From Candidatus Pristimantibacillus lignocellulolyticus (GTDB taxonomy: Bacteria; Bacillota; Bacilli; Paenibacillales; Paenibacillaceae), in NCBI GenBank assembly GCA_023639215.1, contig CP097899.1, forward strand, positions 503,501-567,500: DNA of 64,000 nt, written 5' to 3'. A program made the translations under genes and the position numbers. Shown one piece after another: positions 1-9,345 of the stretch. The notes beneath the pieces are model-generated. The model saw only the letters and a list, made by a program, of their open reading frames with translations. It was not told the DNA's origin and ran no database searches. Every line of letters begins with the position of its first letter. Position 1 is the stretch's first letter.

Positions 1-350
1 GCGATAGAATAACCTTTATAGAAGAAGAGGAAATCAAATCTCACTTTTCTATAGATGAACTCGTTAGTCGTTCATTAGAAATTTATCAATCTGAGAAGAG
101 TATTGACTTTGAAGTAGAGATTTTTGAACAAGCTAAGGATATTTTTTATAAAGAACATTATCCTTCTATGAGATTAGAAATTGGTAATAAAACAGTAATT
201 AAAGGATTCTATACTCTTGAAGAGAAGGAGTTTATAGCTAACTATCTGATGAGATATGGTCATTCTGTTGTATCAGTAAAGCCTGAATCATTAAAACAAA
301 TTATCCAAGATAAAGTAGAGAATCTCCTAAATCACTATCAAAAATTATAA
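1..350 (+). CDS. WYL-domain protein, C-terminal part (5' end outside window)
   Basis: The frame beginning at base 3 is open from the window edge to a stop at 350, so this is the 3' end of a longer gene. The last residues (VKPESLKQIIQDKVENLL) follow the usual end of WYL-domain regulators, where a short strand and a V-x-x-P-E-S-L motif precede a terminal helix. WYL proteins are ligand-sensing transcriptional regulators, often with an N-terminal helix-turn-helix that would lie outside the window. It sits outside the predicted island and is followed by a terminator. Family assignment from the C-terminus alone is moderate. Confidence 0.6.
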   Translation, partial: DRITFIEEEEIKSHFSIDELVSRSLEIYQSEKSIDFEVEIFEQAKDIFYKEHYPSMRLEIGNKTVIKGFYTLEEKEFIANYLMRYGHSVVSVKPESLKQIIQDKVENLLNHYQKL

Positions 351-520
351 ATCAGCATGCAGATCACAACACTGTAGGGTATCCCGATAGACAAAAGCCG
401 TTGTAGAAGGTCGAAATAATCCGATGAAAGCTTTCCAACTGAATAGGTAATTCCTCTAGTATCAAGATAAATAGGTACTGCTAAAAAAGCGTGATTCTCT
501 TTAACTTTTCTATCACAACT
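338..520 (-). pseudogene. Protein-like open frame without a start codon; possible gene remnant
   Basis: On the minus strand a frame of about 60 codons is open between two stops and reads like real protein (for example HAFLAVPIYLDTRGITYSVG). It has no ATG and no ribosome binding site, and its end overlaps the stop of the WYL gene by 13 bases. It could be the decayed end of a gene displaced by the adjacent insertion, or chance. I do not recognise the family. Confidence 0.2.
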
Positions 521-548
521 TTATTAATAATCTGAATAATGCCTTGAT

Positions 549-593
549 AAAAAATAGGGGAAAGGCTTATCGGATAAGGGTTTCCCCTATTTT
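549..593. terminator. Bidirectional rho-independent terminator
   Basis: A 13-bp stem (AAAATAGGGGAAA, 551-563, with its complement ending at 593) encloses a loop that itself holds a small hairpin. It is flanked by A- and T-rich runs, so it can serve the WYL gene on the plus strand and minus-strand transcription leaving the island. Confidence 0.75.
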
Positions 594-640
594 CCTCATG
601 CCTTTCCCCTTGTTTATCACGGGTTTATTCGTTGATTACA

Positions 641-674
641 ACACTCTCTCCAACCACGTAACTACTTCAACATG
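641..674. other. attL-like site: 34-bp copy of the rlmD 3' end
   Basis: These 34 bases are identical to 23400-23433, which is the last part of the methyltransferase gene at 23398-25371, in the same orientation. With one mismatch the match extends four bases further left. The identity stops abruptly at 675 after ACATG. I infer it is the distal gene-end copy left by site-specific integration and later cut by a second element whose right end is at 11298-11315. Confidence 0.7.
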
Positions 675-681
675 TGTCGTC

Positions 682-691
682 TGCTGGTCGC
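682..691. other. Predicted serine-integrase half-site (left)
   Basis: TGCTGGTCGC here is the reverse complement, with one mismatch, of GCGAACAGCA at 11284-11293. When the element ends are joined at ACATG the two form an inverted repeat around the near-palindrome CACATGTG, as expected of a serine-integrase attP. The assignment is inferred from symmetry only. Confidence 0.5.
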
Positions 692-774
692 AGTACTTTT
701 GTGTTGCTGTTTGAGTGAGGATTCGGAGATGCTTGTGGTATATTTACAGTAAAATCTAATAAAGAGCACATTCA

Positions 775-3480
775 CTATGAATAATAAGGATTTTCGAGTG
801 AAGCTATAACTTGCTCCAATTGATATAAGTATTCAGAATTACTAGTTCTACCTTGTATAAAAGAAGTATTCATACCGGTTTCTCTAATCTTATCAATCCA
901 TTCTAATGCCTTCTCTTTTCCAACACCTTTATAGAGCATACCATAATATAAATAAGCAATTTCATTACTAATATTAGTATTAAATACAATAGGATCATCT
1001 GAATTAATATTTACCATAATATTTTTAAGAATATCATCTTTTACTTTGTTTAAACTAAAAAATTGATTTTCAAAGATAGAATCATTTTCACCAATAACCA
1101 AATTAGAGGATGGATTTATCTCTATAATAATACCCTCATTAGCAACTTTTAGCTTCACATACTGCTGCATTTCTTCTATTATTTCAGCTTCAACACTAGA
1201 TATTTGAATATTTATCGGTTCAGCTAAACGAGATAAAAAATATTCTTCGTGGAACTTCTTAAAAAACTGCCATATTCTTTTTTCACTCTCTTGCATATCA
1301 CCGTTATTGTCTCTTTCAAGATTTTTATTAAATAATTCTTTTATATTTGAAAACCTCATAATGTAGACCTCATACATCACTTCTATTGTTAACTCATGAA
1401 ACTCTTCTAAAAAAACCATTTTAAAAAGCTCTTTAATTTTATTTTGTAAATAAGAAAATGCGTTAAACTGATAATCATTACCTTTTTTATATACTCCCCA
1501 AACCCAGAGTAAATTGTCTAAATATTCACCTGTTGGAAGTACTGTAACCTTGTTTTTTTCCACCCATTTTTCAACATCTATACCGAGGGCAATACCGTGT
1601 CCTATACGATCTCCAGAATGAAACTTGCAACTATCAATAACCTCATCAATTCTCCGAATACCGGAAAGTAGATGCCTAAAATCTTCACCCGCATGAAATG
1701 TGAAAAACAATGTTTGCATCTCAGCTATCTTACCTTCCGCATCGAGTATTTTAAGTGGCTCCCTATCACTATTTCGGGCAATACTGAATACAGGTGAAAA
1801 AACATTAACGGGGGTGTTATTTTCCAAACTAGCTGCATCTAACCCTACTATGAAATTGGAAATGTAGGGTATCTTATTCCTCAAATCAACAATATAATTC
1901 GTTTCATCAATATATTTATTTTGAATAGCACCATAATGTAAATACGTTAATTTGTCATTATTTTCGCTAAATAGTCTCCACGATTTATTAATATTATCTC
2001 TTTGCTTTATTAGATGAAACACAATTCCGATTTTAGGGAAATTAACATCTTTAACATCTTTAACCTTGTAATCCTCTTCAAGAATCTTCTTATAGCTCTT
2101 AAATATTCTAAGCAATGCCAAACGATTATCTTGTTCCTTTGGTAAGATAGAAAACCTTAACTCTATTTGTTTTAAATATTGGTTTTGAAAAACATTTCTT
2201 AACATATCAATAAAATAACTGTCATTTTTAGCACTAAATGCACGAGTTCCTCTTGCAAAATAGGTCCTAAAATAATCTAATCCTGGAGTGAATTTTGTTT
2301 GACACACTTGTTGATAAAATTCATTTTTGATACGTAAATATTTAAATATTAACGATAAAAAAAGATTTTTATCTGATATATTACTAAAAATATGGTTCTT
2401 TTTAAATTGAAATAACTGATACATAAAAATATTTTCACTATATGTTTTAATATTAATTAAATCTAAATTAAAAATATAAAACCAGTCTTTAAATCTTTCA
2501 TTATAATTTATTCCCCAATGTTTCTTTAATAGTTCAAGATTACTTAATAAATTATCTAACGAAGATATACTATGTCCAAAACAAATATCAATAGGATTAA
2601 CGTTTGCTCCGCGGAATTCTGTTTTAATCCATTTTAAAATATTAGATTCACTAGAAGAGACATTTCCCATATACTTCGCTAATATTATTCTTATTACTTG
2701 AGCTGTTAAAAGCAGTTCCTTAATTTGTAAAGAACTAGAATTAATCGATATTTGTAAATTATTAATATATTTTCCAATGCTAGAACTGTTAAAATCACCA
2801 TTAAAATTCATTATCTCTTGCCATAATAATGAGAAGGTAAAAGTTGCACTAGCGTGTACATGATTTTCTGACACTCCCTTTTTAAGAATATCGTGCAGTG
2901 GGGCATCAACTAAATTTATATGCTGGTACACATCAGTAAGTTGGAAAGTATCGTTTATTTTATTTTCAACTAAATAGTCAACAATAAAGATATCCATTGG
3001 CAAAAAACGACTTATGTGACTAAATACATGAACCTTTTCTAAGCCACTGTAAGCCTTCCATACATCTATAAATCTATCTTTACCTTCCTTTATATTATGA
3101 TTCCAATACTTATAAACTAACTCACCATCACGATGTGAAATCAATGCTCTTGTAAATTCTGAAATTAAAGTAAAAAAATGTTTATGTAGAAAATACCTAA
3201 ATTCAACATCAGATGAAAGATGTTGGGGAATGTCTCTCCCAAATAAATAGGGATGATACTTTTCTAAATATAAATCAATTTCGTCTAAACTCACTTTATT
3301 GTTACGACTCAAAATGAATTGATATACTTTAGTCCGAATTGCACGATTAATGTTATCAATATTTTCATGATTGTTTTTTATTTTTTTTACTGTCTCAATC
3401 AATATAGTATCATCATAAAATGTTACATCTTTTAGTGGAAAAAATGCTATTTGAATCATCATAATAATTTTATTATTCAT
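775..3480 (-). CDS. rdrB: RdrB-like adenosine deaminase of a RADAR anti-phage system
   Basis: A 901-residue protein with the full metal-dependent adenosine deaminase signature spread over a very long chain. It has a zinc-binding HVH at about 207-209 (ENHVHAS), HAGED at about 595, SGDRIGHG at about 622, NPSSN at about 791 and the zinc-ligand SDDP at about 827. Housekeeping adenosine deaminases have about 330-350 residues. RdrB proteins have 800-900 and form a large shell with RdrA that deaminates adenosine or ATP during phage infection (established for RADAR). The start ATG overlaps the rdrA stop by one base (TAATG), implying translational coupling. Upstream AGAGGG fits a ribosome site. All catalytic motifs look intact. 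Confidence 0.88.
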   Translation of the reverse strand: MNNKIIMMIQIAFFPLKDVTFYDDTILIETVKKIKNNHENIDNINRAIRTKVYQFILSRNNKVSLDEIDLYLEKYHPYLFGRDIPQHLSSDVEFRYFLHKHFFTLISEFTRALISHRDGELVYKYWNHNIKEGKDRFIDVWKAYSGLEKVHVFSHISRFLPMDIFIVDYLVENKINDTFQLTDVYQHINLVDAPLHDILKKGVSENHVHASATFTFSLLWQEIMNFNGDFNSSSIGKYINNLQISINSSSLQIKELLLTAQVIRIILAKYMGNVSSSESNILKWIKTEFRGANVNPIDICFGHSISSLDNLLSNLELLKKHWGINYNERFKDWFYIFNLDLINIKTYSENIFMYQLFQFKKNHIFSNISDKNLFLSLIFKYLRIKNEFYQQVCQTKFTPGLDYFRTYFARGTRAFSAKNDSYFIDMLRNVFQNQYLKQIELRFSILPKEQDNRLALLRIFKSYKKILEEDYKVKDVKDVNFPKIGIVFHLIKQRDNINKSWRLFSENNDKLTYLHYGAIQNKYIDETNYIVDLRNKIPYISNFIVGLDAASLENNTPVNVFSPVFSIARNSDREPLKILDAEGKIAEMQTLFFTFHAGEDFRHLLSGIRRIDEVIDSCKFHSGDRIGHGIALGIDVEKWVEKNKVTVLPTGEYLDNLLWVWGVYKKGNDYQFNAFSYLQNKIKELFKMVFLEEFHELTIEVMYEVYIMRFSNIKELFNKNLERDNNGDMQESEKRIWQFFKKFHEEYFLSRLAEPINIQISSVEAEIIEEMQQYVKLKVANEGIIIEINPSSNLVIGENDSIFENQFFSLNKVKDDILKNIMVNINSDDPIVFNTNISNEIAYLYYGMLYKGVGKEKALEWIDKIRETGMNTSFIQGRTSNSEYLYQLEQVIASLENPYYS

Positions 3481-6344
3481 TAAATCGAGCCCTCTTCATC
3501 TTCATCTTCAGAAAGTTCTATGCCTATCAATTCTAAATCTTGTCTTGTATTTTCCATTGCATTATCAAACGCTATTTGCATATTTTCCTCTAATGCCAAT
3601 CGGGCTTTTTCAAATCCATCATCTTTGTGTATTGCATCTGTAGTTTGTTCTAAATACTCTTTGATAACAGATATACCTTCTAAATGCACATCCAGAAAAT
3701 TATCAAAGTCTAAATAACAGTTATGATCGAGCACTTTTAATAATCTCTTTGCTTGGTTCCTACCATACCATACAAAAATATTATTCGCTAACTTGCTTAG
3801 TATTTCTCTCATTACTATATAATCAAGAAAAGGAATTGTTGAATCAATATCTACTTTATTAATTATTTTCGAGATATTTGCTTTTGTCTTCTTGTAGTTG
3901 GTGTTTGTAATACCTGCAGATCCGTTTTCGAATAATCTTAATTCACTTTGAAACTTTGAATTTTCTCCTAAATTGACTTTGAGATCTAATATATTTAAAT
4001 CATCAAACAAATAAGATTCTAAACTATCCTTAAAAATCTCAATCTGTCTATTTAGTGCATTTTTTTGATTTATATTCAAATTTTTAAATGACTTACCTTC
4101 ATTTAACTTTCTAAAGGTTTTAACTAATTTCTCAGTTTTTTTATCGTTTTCACTTTTATCATCTTCAATCAGTTGATTACCAGTTAATATTCCCCTGATA
4201 TTATCTTTGTGACGATTAATATGGATTATCGTCTTAACTAGTAACGCTAATAATAGTTCTTCTTGCTTACTTTTAGTTATTTTATCAGCCATATCCTTTA
4301 GATCAATTATATTTTTATAATCAGTAATTAGTTCGTCTATCTCAAATTTTCCTATCTTAATTTTCTTGAATCCATTAATAAAATATAAAGTTCTGTAATA
4401 TGTTTCCTCAGGTTCCTTTTTAATTGCATCATTAATAAATTGTAGTACACTAGTAAGCTCTAAAACAGATTTATAATTCAGTTTAGCTTTACTATATTGC
4501 TCTAAATATAATTTTTTAAGCAATACATATTCATCTCTACTTAGAAACTCATTTAGAGCTATAATAAGTTGCCGTTCATGAATTTCAAATTCATATAATG
4601 TCATTTGACCTTCTTGTTGTAACAACCATGACTTATAAGGATCTAATTCGTTTATTAAAATCAGTGTGTTTATCTCTTCCATGTAATTAAAAAGAATTCT
4701 AATTAATTGACTAAAGTAATGTCGATTATTCTTCTCCATTTTATCTAAAGGATATGTCAAAGAATCAAAATTATCTGATTTAAATAATATATTAACTACA
4801 TTTTTCCACCAAATCTTACGTTCATCTAGGTTGAATTTAATCTTAGGTAATAACTCACTTATAATACTACCAATAATATAAAGAGCTCTTATCATACAAT
4901 TTGTTTCATATTTTTCTATCTCATTTTTTGAGTTATCTAACTTGGTTTTTAAGTTCAGTAATGCTCCATATCCAATATAACTACTCTCTTCATCACTTCC
5001 CCATTTAATAAATTCACTGAAAATAAAAGACTGATTTTTTGTTAATATTGTGGACGAATGTATTATTGTATCAATAAGAGATTTAACATAAAGAAATTTG
5101 GAATCATCATTTTCGTGTCTATTTAATAGTTGTGATAAATGATAATAGACATTAATAATACCTCGAGGTGTATGATCAAAAATCACATAACTTGATTCTA
5201 TTGGGATTGGATATAGAATTTCTAGTTTTTGATAACTAAATAAACTACTTTTTCCGAAAATATCTTGAAGTAAAGAGGAAAGTTTATAGTCATTCATTGA
5301 GAAGTTAGGAATTGTCTTTTCATTCCATTGAACTAGTTGAAATCTTCTTGCTGGAGGTATGATTTTTTTTAGGTACTCATGTGCAAGATATTCTTTCCTA
5401 CTTTTAATCGTGTTTTTTTCATTTTCAGTAGTTAGCGAATTAAAAGAAAACTCTACATTTAAATTGCTACTAGGTAAATTTTCTTCCTGAATTAATGCTA
5501 ACATCATTGATTCTTGTAATATAGCATAATCTCCTGAAAGGATTGTTACTACATTGGGATGATTAATATATTGTAATAATGACTCTATAAGTTCCTTCGT
5601 TCTTGTCATTTTAAGATCAATATCATCAATAAATATAAATATTAATGGTTCTCTATTTTTTCCTTCATTTTTTTTCTGTTGACTTAATAAACGTCTTTGA
5701 TTAATAATTAGTAACGATATTAAATCGTTTAATTTTTCTTTAAACTCGACATCAGAGATTAGTAAATGTGAAGATTTTTTTATATGTGTTGATAAATCGT
5801 CGTAATTATGAACTAATAGCTTTCTATATTCATTTGCAGTATACATATGATACTCTATAACTTCATCTATTTTTAACTTTAATGGATTATTAATTTTATA
5901 ATTACCTTGTTCATAGTATTCATCAAATTTTTTTTCTTCACCCTGGTAACTATTATAAGCTTTCTTTATAGCTTCAAGCTGATTATTAGCTGCTTTTTTT
6001 AAGAAACCAACAATAGAGCCCATAATTTTAGTATTTTCACCAAAATGATCTGGTTCAATTATCGGTAATAATATATTTTCTGAAATTTCTCCATTTTTAT
6101 TCTTAAATTTATTAATTAAGGTGTATAAAACTGATGACTTACCTGTACCACGTTCCCCAAAAATAGCTATAGTATTATTAATACTTTTTTCATATTCGCT
6201 TTTCTTTAGTATCTTAGGTTGTTCGGGACGTAAAAGCTCAATTTGTTTAACAAGCATATCGAAACCTGGTAAAACTTTATACACTTCTTCTTTTAGATCT
6301 CTTGCTCCAATAAATATACCGATAAATTTGTTTTCTTGATTCAT
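3480..6344 (-). CDS. rdrA: RdrA-like P-loop ATPase of a RADAR anti-phage system
   Basis: A 954-residue protein with a Walker A motif GERGTGKSS near residue 65 and a Walker B IFIFIDDIDLK near residue 240, then a long helical, charged region ending in an acidic tail. This is the size and layout of RdrA, the AAA+-type ATPase that partners the RdrB deaminase. The start was placed at the ATG at 6344 because GGAGG lies seven bases upstream. The TTG at 6359 would contain that ribosome site within the coding sequence. It is followed directly by rdrB and preceded by a membrane protein gene with a 29-base gap, so the three form one operon. Confidence 0.85.
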   Translation of the reverse strand: MNQENKFIGIFIGARDLKEEVYKVLPGFDMLVKQIELLRPEQPKILKKSEYEKSINNTIAIFGERGTGKSSVLYTLINKFKNKNGEISENILLPIIEPDHFGENTKIMGSIVGFLKKAANNQLEAIKKAYNSYQGEEKKFDEYYEQGNYKINNPLKLKIDEVIEYHMYTANEYRKLLVHNYDDLSTHIKKSSHLLISDVEFKEKLNDLISLLIINQRRLLSQQKKNEGKNREPLIFIFIDDIDLKMTRTKELIESLLQYINHPNVVTILSGDYAILQESMMLALIQEENLPSSNLNVEFSFNSLTTENEKNTIKSRKEYLAHEYLKKIIPPARRFQLVQWNEKTIPNFSMNDYKLSSLLQDIFGKSSLFSYQKLEILYPIPIESSYVIFDHTPRGIINVYYHLSQLLNRHENDDSKFLYVKSLIDTIIHSSTILTKNQSFIFSEFIKWGSDEESSYIGYGALLNLKTKLDNSKNEIEKYETNCMIRALYIIGSIISELLPKIKFNLDERKIWWKNVVNILFKSDNFDSLTYPLDKMEKNNRHYFSQLIRILFNYMEEINTLILINELDPYKSWLLQQEGQMTLYEFEIHERQLIIALNEFLSRDEYVLLKKLYLEQYSKAKLNYKSVLELTSVLQFINDAIKKEPEETYYRTLYFINGFKKIKIGKFEIDELITDYKNIIDLKDMADKITKSKQEELLLALLVKTIIHINRHKDNIRGILTGNQLIEDDKSENDKKTEKLVKTFRKLNEGKSFKNLNINQKNALNRQIEIFKDSLESYLFDDLNILDLKVNLGENSKFQSELRLFENGSAGITNTNYKKTKANISKIINKVDIDSTIPFLDYIVMREILSKLANNIFVWYGRNQAKRLLKVLDHNCYLDFDNFLDVHLEGISVIKEYLEQTTDAIHKDDGFEKARLALEENMQIAFDNAMENTRQDLELIGIELSEDEDEEGSI

Positions 6345-6373
6345 TTTAATTTCCTCCAAATAATTAAGTTTTA

Positions 6374-7159
6374 CTAGTTCGAATCCTTACTTATCTTGTA
6401 AAGTACTAAAATTGCTTCGTTACTTAATATTTTTCTTTTGATTAAGAAATCATGAATTAAATGTAGAATTAATATAATAACTAATACACAATATAAAAAG
6501 ACTACTATAAACATATAGAGAGAAAACCCATTAAATATTTGTTCTATAGTAAAAATAATGATTGTAAATAACAAATGAAAAAAACATACTAGAGAGAGAG
6601 AACGTATTAATGTGATCTTAGACAGTAAAACTTGAAGCTTTGAGTAATCTTCTTTATTTGCGTACAGATTCGCCCATCTATAAAGCGTTAACCATAAATT
6701 TTTAGGGTTTATATTTCCCCAATCTATTAACTGTTGATTATTTAAATACTGCTTTACATATTTCAATAGTTTAACATTTTCACTGAATATCATTTTCTTT
6801 TGATAGAAATCCTCTGAGGATAGAGCAATACTTTTCTTCTTACTCTTTTTTTCTGCTCTTCTAAAGTTTATTTTCTCTATACAACTGATACATGTACTTG
6901 AAATAGAATTAAATAAATTTCCTGAAATGTAACTGAGAACAATGATTACCGCTAGAGTAAATAAATTATTATCTATGACTAAACGATTGATAAAATAATC
7001 TTTTTGAAATATTATTTTTGTACTAAACAGGTCTACTAAACCTTCCACTATATCACTACTAACAATTAGAACAACCGAAACCCACGTTGAAAACAAAAAA
7101 ATGAAACCTGGAATAAAGATTCCTATAAAGTCGTATAGATAATCCTCCAATTTTTCCAT
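6374..7159 (-). CDS. Four-helix membrane protein, candidate RADAR accessory subunit
   Basis: A 261-residue protein with predicted membrane helices at about 13-35, 60-85, 185-205 and 212-235, and a lysine-rich cytosolic stretch between the second and third. RADAR loci often carry a small membrane protein (SLATT-type or Csx27-like, sometimes called RdrD). Position and topology fit such a role, but I see no diagnostic motif. The ATG at 7159 is chosen because GGAGG precedes it by six bases. It ends 29 bases before rdrA. It may tether the complex or provide a membrane effector, which is inference. Confidence 0.6.
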   Translation of the reverse strand: MEKLEDYLYDFIGIFIPGFIFLFSTWVSVVLIVSSDIVEGLVDLFSTKIIFQKDYFINRLVIDNNLFTLAVIIVLSYISGNLFNSISSTCISCIEKINFRRAEKKSKKKSIALSSEDFYQKKMIFSENVKLLKYVKQYLNNQQLIDWGNINPKNLWLTLYRWANLYANKEDYSKLQVLLSKITLIRSLSLVCFFHLLFTIIIFTIEQIFNGFSLYMFIVVFLYCVLVIILILHLIHDFLIKRKILSNEAILVLYKISKDSN

Positions 7160-7393
7160 ATATACCTCCACAATTGTACTGATAGTTTACTCTCTAATTT
7201 TTTATACACAGCAACTAAGTATTTATTAGACATTGTTTTAATAAGTTCATTAAAATAAACAATTAAATTTCCTAATTTTACATCTAATTCATTATTAACT
7301 TATTTTCGTTTTTGTACAATAAATATCTTACAGTTCTAATAATAAATTAATATATAAATACTAATCTAAAAATGTACATGTATATCCTTACAT

Positions 7394-7541
7394 TTACAAT
7401 TTAAATGTTTGTAATGCATATCTATCGACTAAAACTCCCTCTGCAATCCTTTGTATCAAATCTATATTTTCAATATCTACCGCTTGGTGCCTTTTACTCA
7501 TATATTCTAGAAATTAATTGATATATTGGTACTGACCACAT
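7394..7541 (-). other. Two tiny overlapping reading frames with a ribosome site
   Basis: In the 460-base AT-rich gap between the membrane protein and the nuclease-like gene, an ATG at 7541 follows GAAGGGGTGAG and opens a 15-codon frame ending at 7494. A second ATG at 7501 overlaps that end and runs 35 codons to 7394. The second reads as a plausible peptide (RHQAVDIENIDLIQRIAEG). They could be a leader peptide, a small accessory protein or a decayed gene. The rest of 7172-7623 shows nothing else recognisable. Confidence 0.25.
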
Positions 7542-7623
7542 TTATTATCTCACCCCTTCTAAAATTTCTAATGGAATGTTTTCTCTATTTTAATTTTCCA
7601 CTTCAAAACTTAATTTTAGTTAG

Positions 7624-9345
7624 TTAATAACTCTTAATTTTTTTGAAATACTTCAAAAAATTTTCAAATGACATAATATTCACTTCATGTTCGGTATCAT
7701 ATGTCCCATCTAAAAAATGAGGATACTTATGAGTGATATATATATTTATATCATCAAACTCACTATTAAAAACATCTTCCATTATCCGCTTACTCTCAAA
7801 TATAACTTTCTTTAATCTACTTAATTTCTGTAAATCCTTCTTGGCTTTATCAATAGATTTAGAAACTTCAAATAAACTCCTTTGTAAATCTCTATTCTTC
7901 AATTCAATAATGTACAGTTGATTCTTAACGATAAAATAACAATCAACTTCTTGCGGCAAGTCTTTCTGGTTTTGAAAAATGTGCTTGCATTTATTATTGT
8001 TATTTAATGAAAAATTAATCTCACCTATTAAATTACGCTCAACTATTATATCCTTCAAATAATGTAAACCTATTTCATTGAAGTTCTCTTTTACTAAATT
8101 ATTAAGGCTCCTATTCAAGTTAGTATCTAACTCATTCTTAAGGATTCTATATCTAAAATAATTTGACGCTTCTAGTAACATTTGGTACGAAACTAAATAA
8201 AAACTAGAAATCTTTATTATTGGTGTTCTGAATATTCTATTATTACTAAAAACTTCTTTAATTAGAGTCTCCCTTTGCATAGACTTTAGAGTTAAATCAT
8301 TTAGCAATTGTTGAACGACTTCTTTTTGTTGTTTAGATTTGTATTGAATATCTCTAATAAGTGCCTCCTCTTCAATAAAAGCAGCCATTGTTCGTGTTTC
8401 TAAAAACTTTTCATCATAATTAAATAAATAATCTTCTAATAAGAAAGGTGAATATCCTCTCCTCTTTTCAAACTCTTTGAATATATAATTTACTTCCGCA
8501 CTACTAATATTTATCTTTTCTTCACTAGCATTTTTCATATAGTCTCTAAAGCGTATAGCAAAAGGTTCCGAAACTATAAGATGATTATCAATAATACGAA
8601 TAGAGCTGCCTGATTTATATATAAGTGAATGATTACTTTTTAGTTGTTCAATGTATAATAGCAATCTTACATAAACTAATATCTCCATCAAATTCTCCGT
8701 AGAATTAATATTTTGGGCATTGAACTCTGCATCGCTATTCAATAATAAGTGAACTAAAAACTCCATAGTTTTCTTTTCAGTACCTATAAAATTAGTAGCT
8801 TCATCCTTGTAATTATCCATAACTATACTTAATGCTTCTGCGATGAGATTCATTTGGTTAATATCAACACCCCCTGACCCCCAATTATTAGAATGTATGG
8901 ACAAATAACTCAGAATACTAGCGTTTGTATAAAAAATTTTTAGTAATTGTTCTTTTGAATATATTTGTAAATTACTAATAATTTTCTTAATTAATTTATC
9001 GGATAACATTTTCAATACAACTAGATTATTTTCTTTTATCGAAATATCAATATGGTCCGGTAAGAACAAAGCCTCTATTTCTTGTCTCTCTAAATCATCA
9101 AACTCATCCTCGACACTAGCAATTTCCAGATTTTTGTAGCATCCAAAATATTTTACTAATAAGTTCTTTGCTTCATCATGAATTTGATTTTTAACTAATA
9201 AATAGAGGGTATTCTCAAATAAATAAGTTAAATACTCATCTGCTCTACGTTCTGCTTCAATAATAGGATCATAGTTATTATCATCAGATTTACTTAGAAT
9301 AGTAGATTTAAACCTATCTAAATCTATATACCTCGAAAAGTCCAT
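7624..9345 (-). CDS. PD-(D/E)XK nuclease-like protein in the defence element
   Basis: A 573-residue, mostly helical, charged protein of unknown family. Near residues 463-485 it has a predicted beta-hairpin EVDCYFIVKNQLYIIELKNR. The D followed by E-L-K matches the active-site pattern of PD-(D/E)XK nucleases, and a helix rich in lysine follows. A short C-terminal strand region ends the chain. It has the same orientation as the RADAR genes but is separated by about 460 bases, so co-transcription is uncertain. Ribosome site AAGGAG lies 11 bases upstream of the ATG. It may be an extra effector of the RADAR locus or an independent defence gene. The nuclease call rests on one motif. Confidence 0.5.
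   Translation of the reverse strand: MDFSRYIDLDRFKSTILSKSDDNNYDPIIEAERRADEYLTYLFENTLYLLVKNQIHDEAKNLLVKYFGCYKNLEIASVEDEFDDLERQEIEALFLPDHIDISIKENNLVVLKMLSDKLIKKIISNLQIYSKEQLLKIFYTNASILSYLSIHSNNWGSGGVDINQMNLIAEALSIVMDNYKDEATNFIGTEKKTMEFLVHLLLNSDAEFNAQNINSTENLMEILVYVRLLLYIEQLKSNHSLIYKSGSSIRIIDNHLIVSEPFAIRFRDYMKNASEEKINISSAEVNYIFKEFEKRRGYSPFLLEDYLFNYDEKFLETRTMAAFIEEEALIRDIQYKSKQQKEVVQQLLNDLTLKSMQRETLIKEVFSNNRIFRTPIIKISSFYLVSYQMLLEASNYFRYRILKNELDTNLNRSLNNLVKENFNEIGLHYLKDIIVERNLIGEINFSLNNNNKCKHIFQNQKDLPQEVDCYFIVKNQLYIIELKNRDLQRSLFEVSKSIDKAKKDLQKLSRLKKVIFESKRIMEDVFNSEFDDINIYITHKYPHFLDGTYDTEHEVNIMSFENFLKYFKKIKSY

Noticed and set aside
775..3480. A housekeeping adenosine deaminase for purine salvage
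   Set aside because: The chain is more than twice the normal length and is translationally coupled to a large P-loop ATPase, which is the RADAR arrangement.
6344..6359. Upstream TTG start for RdrA
   Set aside because: The GGAGG ribosome site lies inside those codons and is well spaced for the ATG at 6344.
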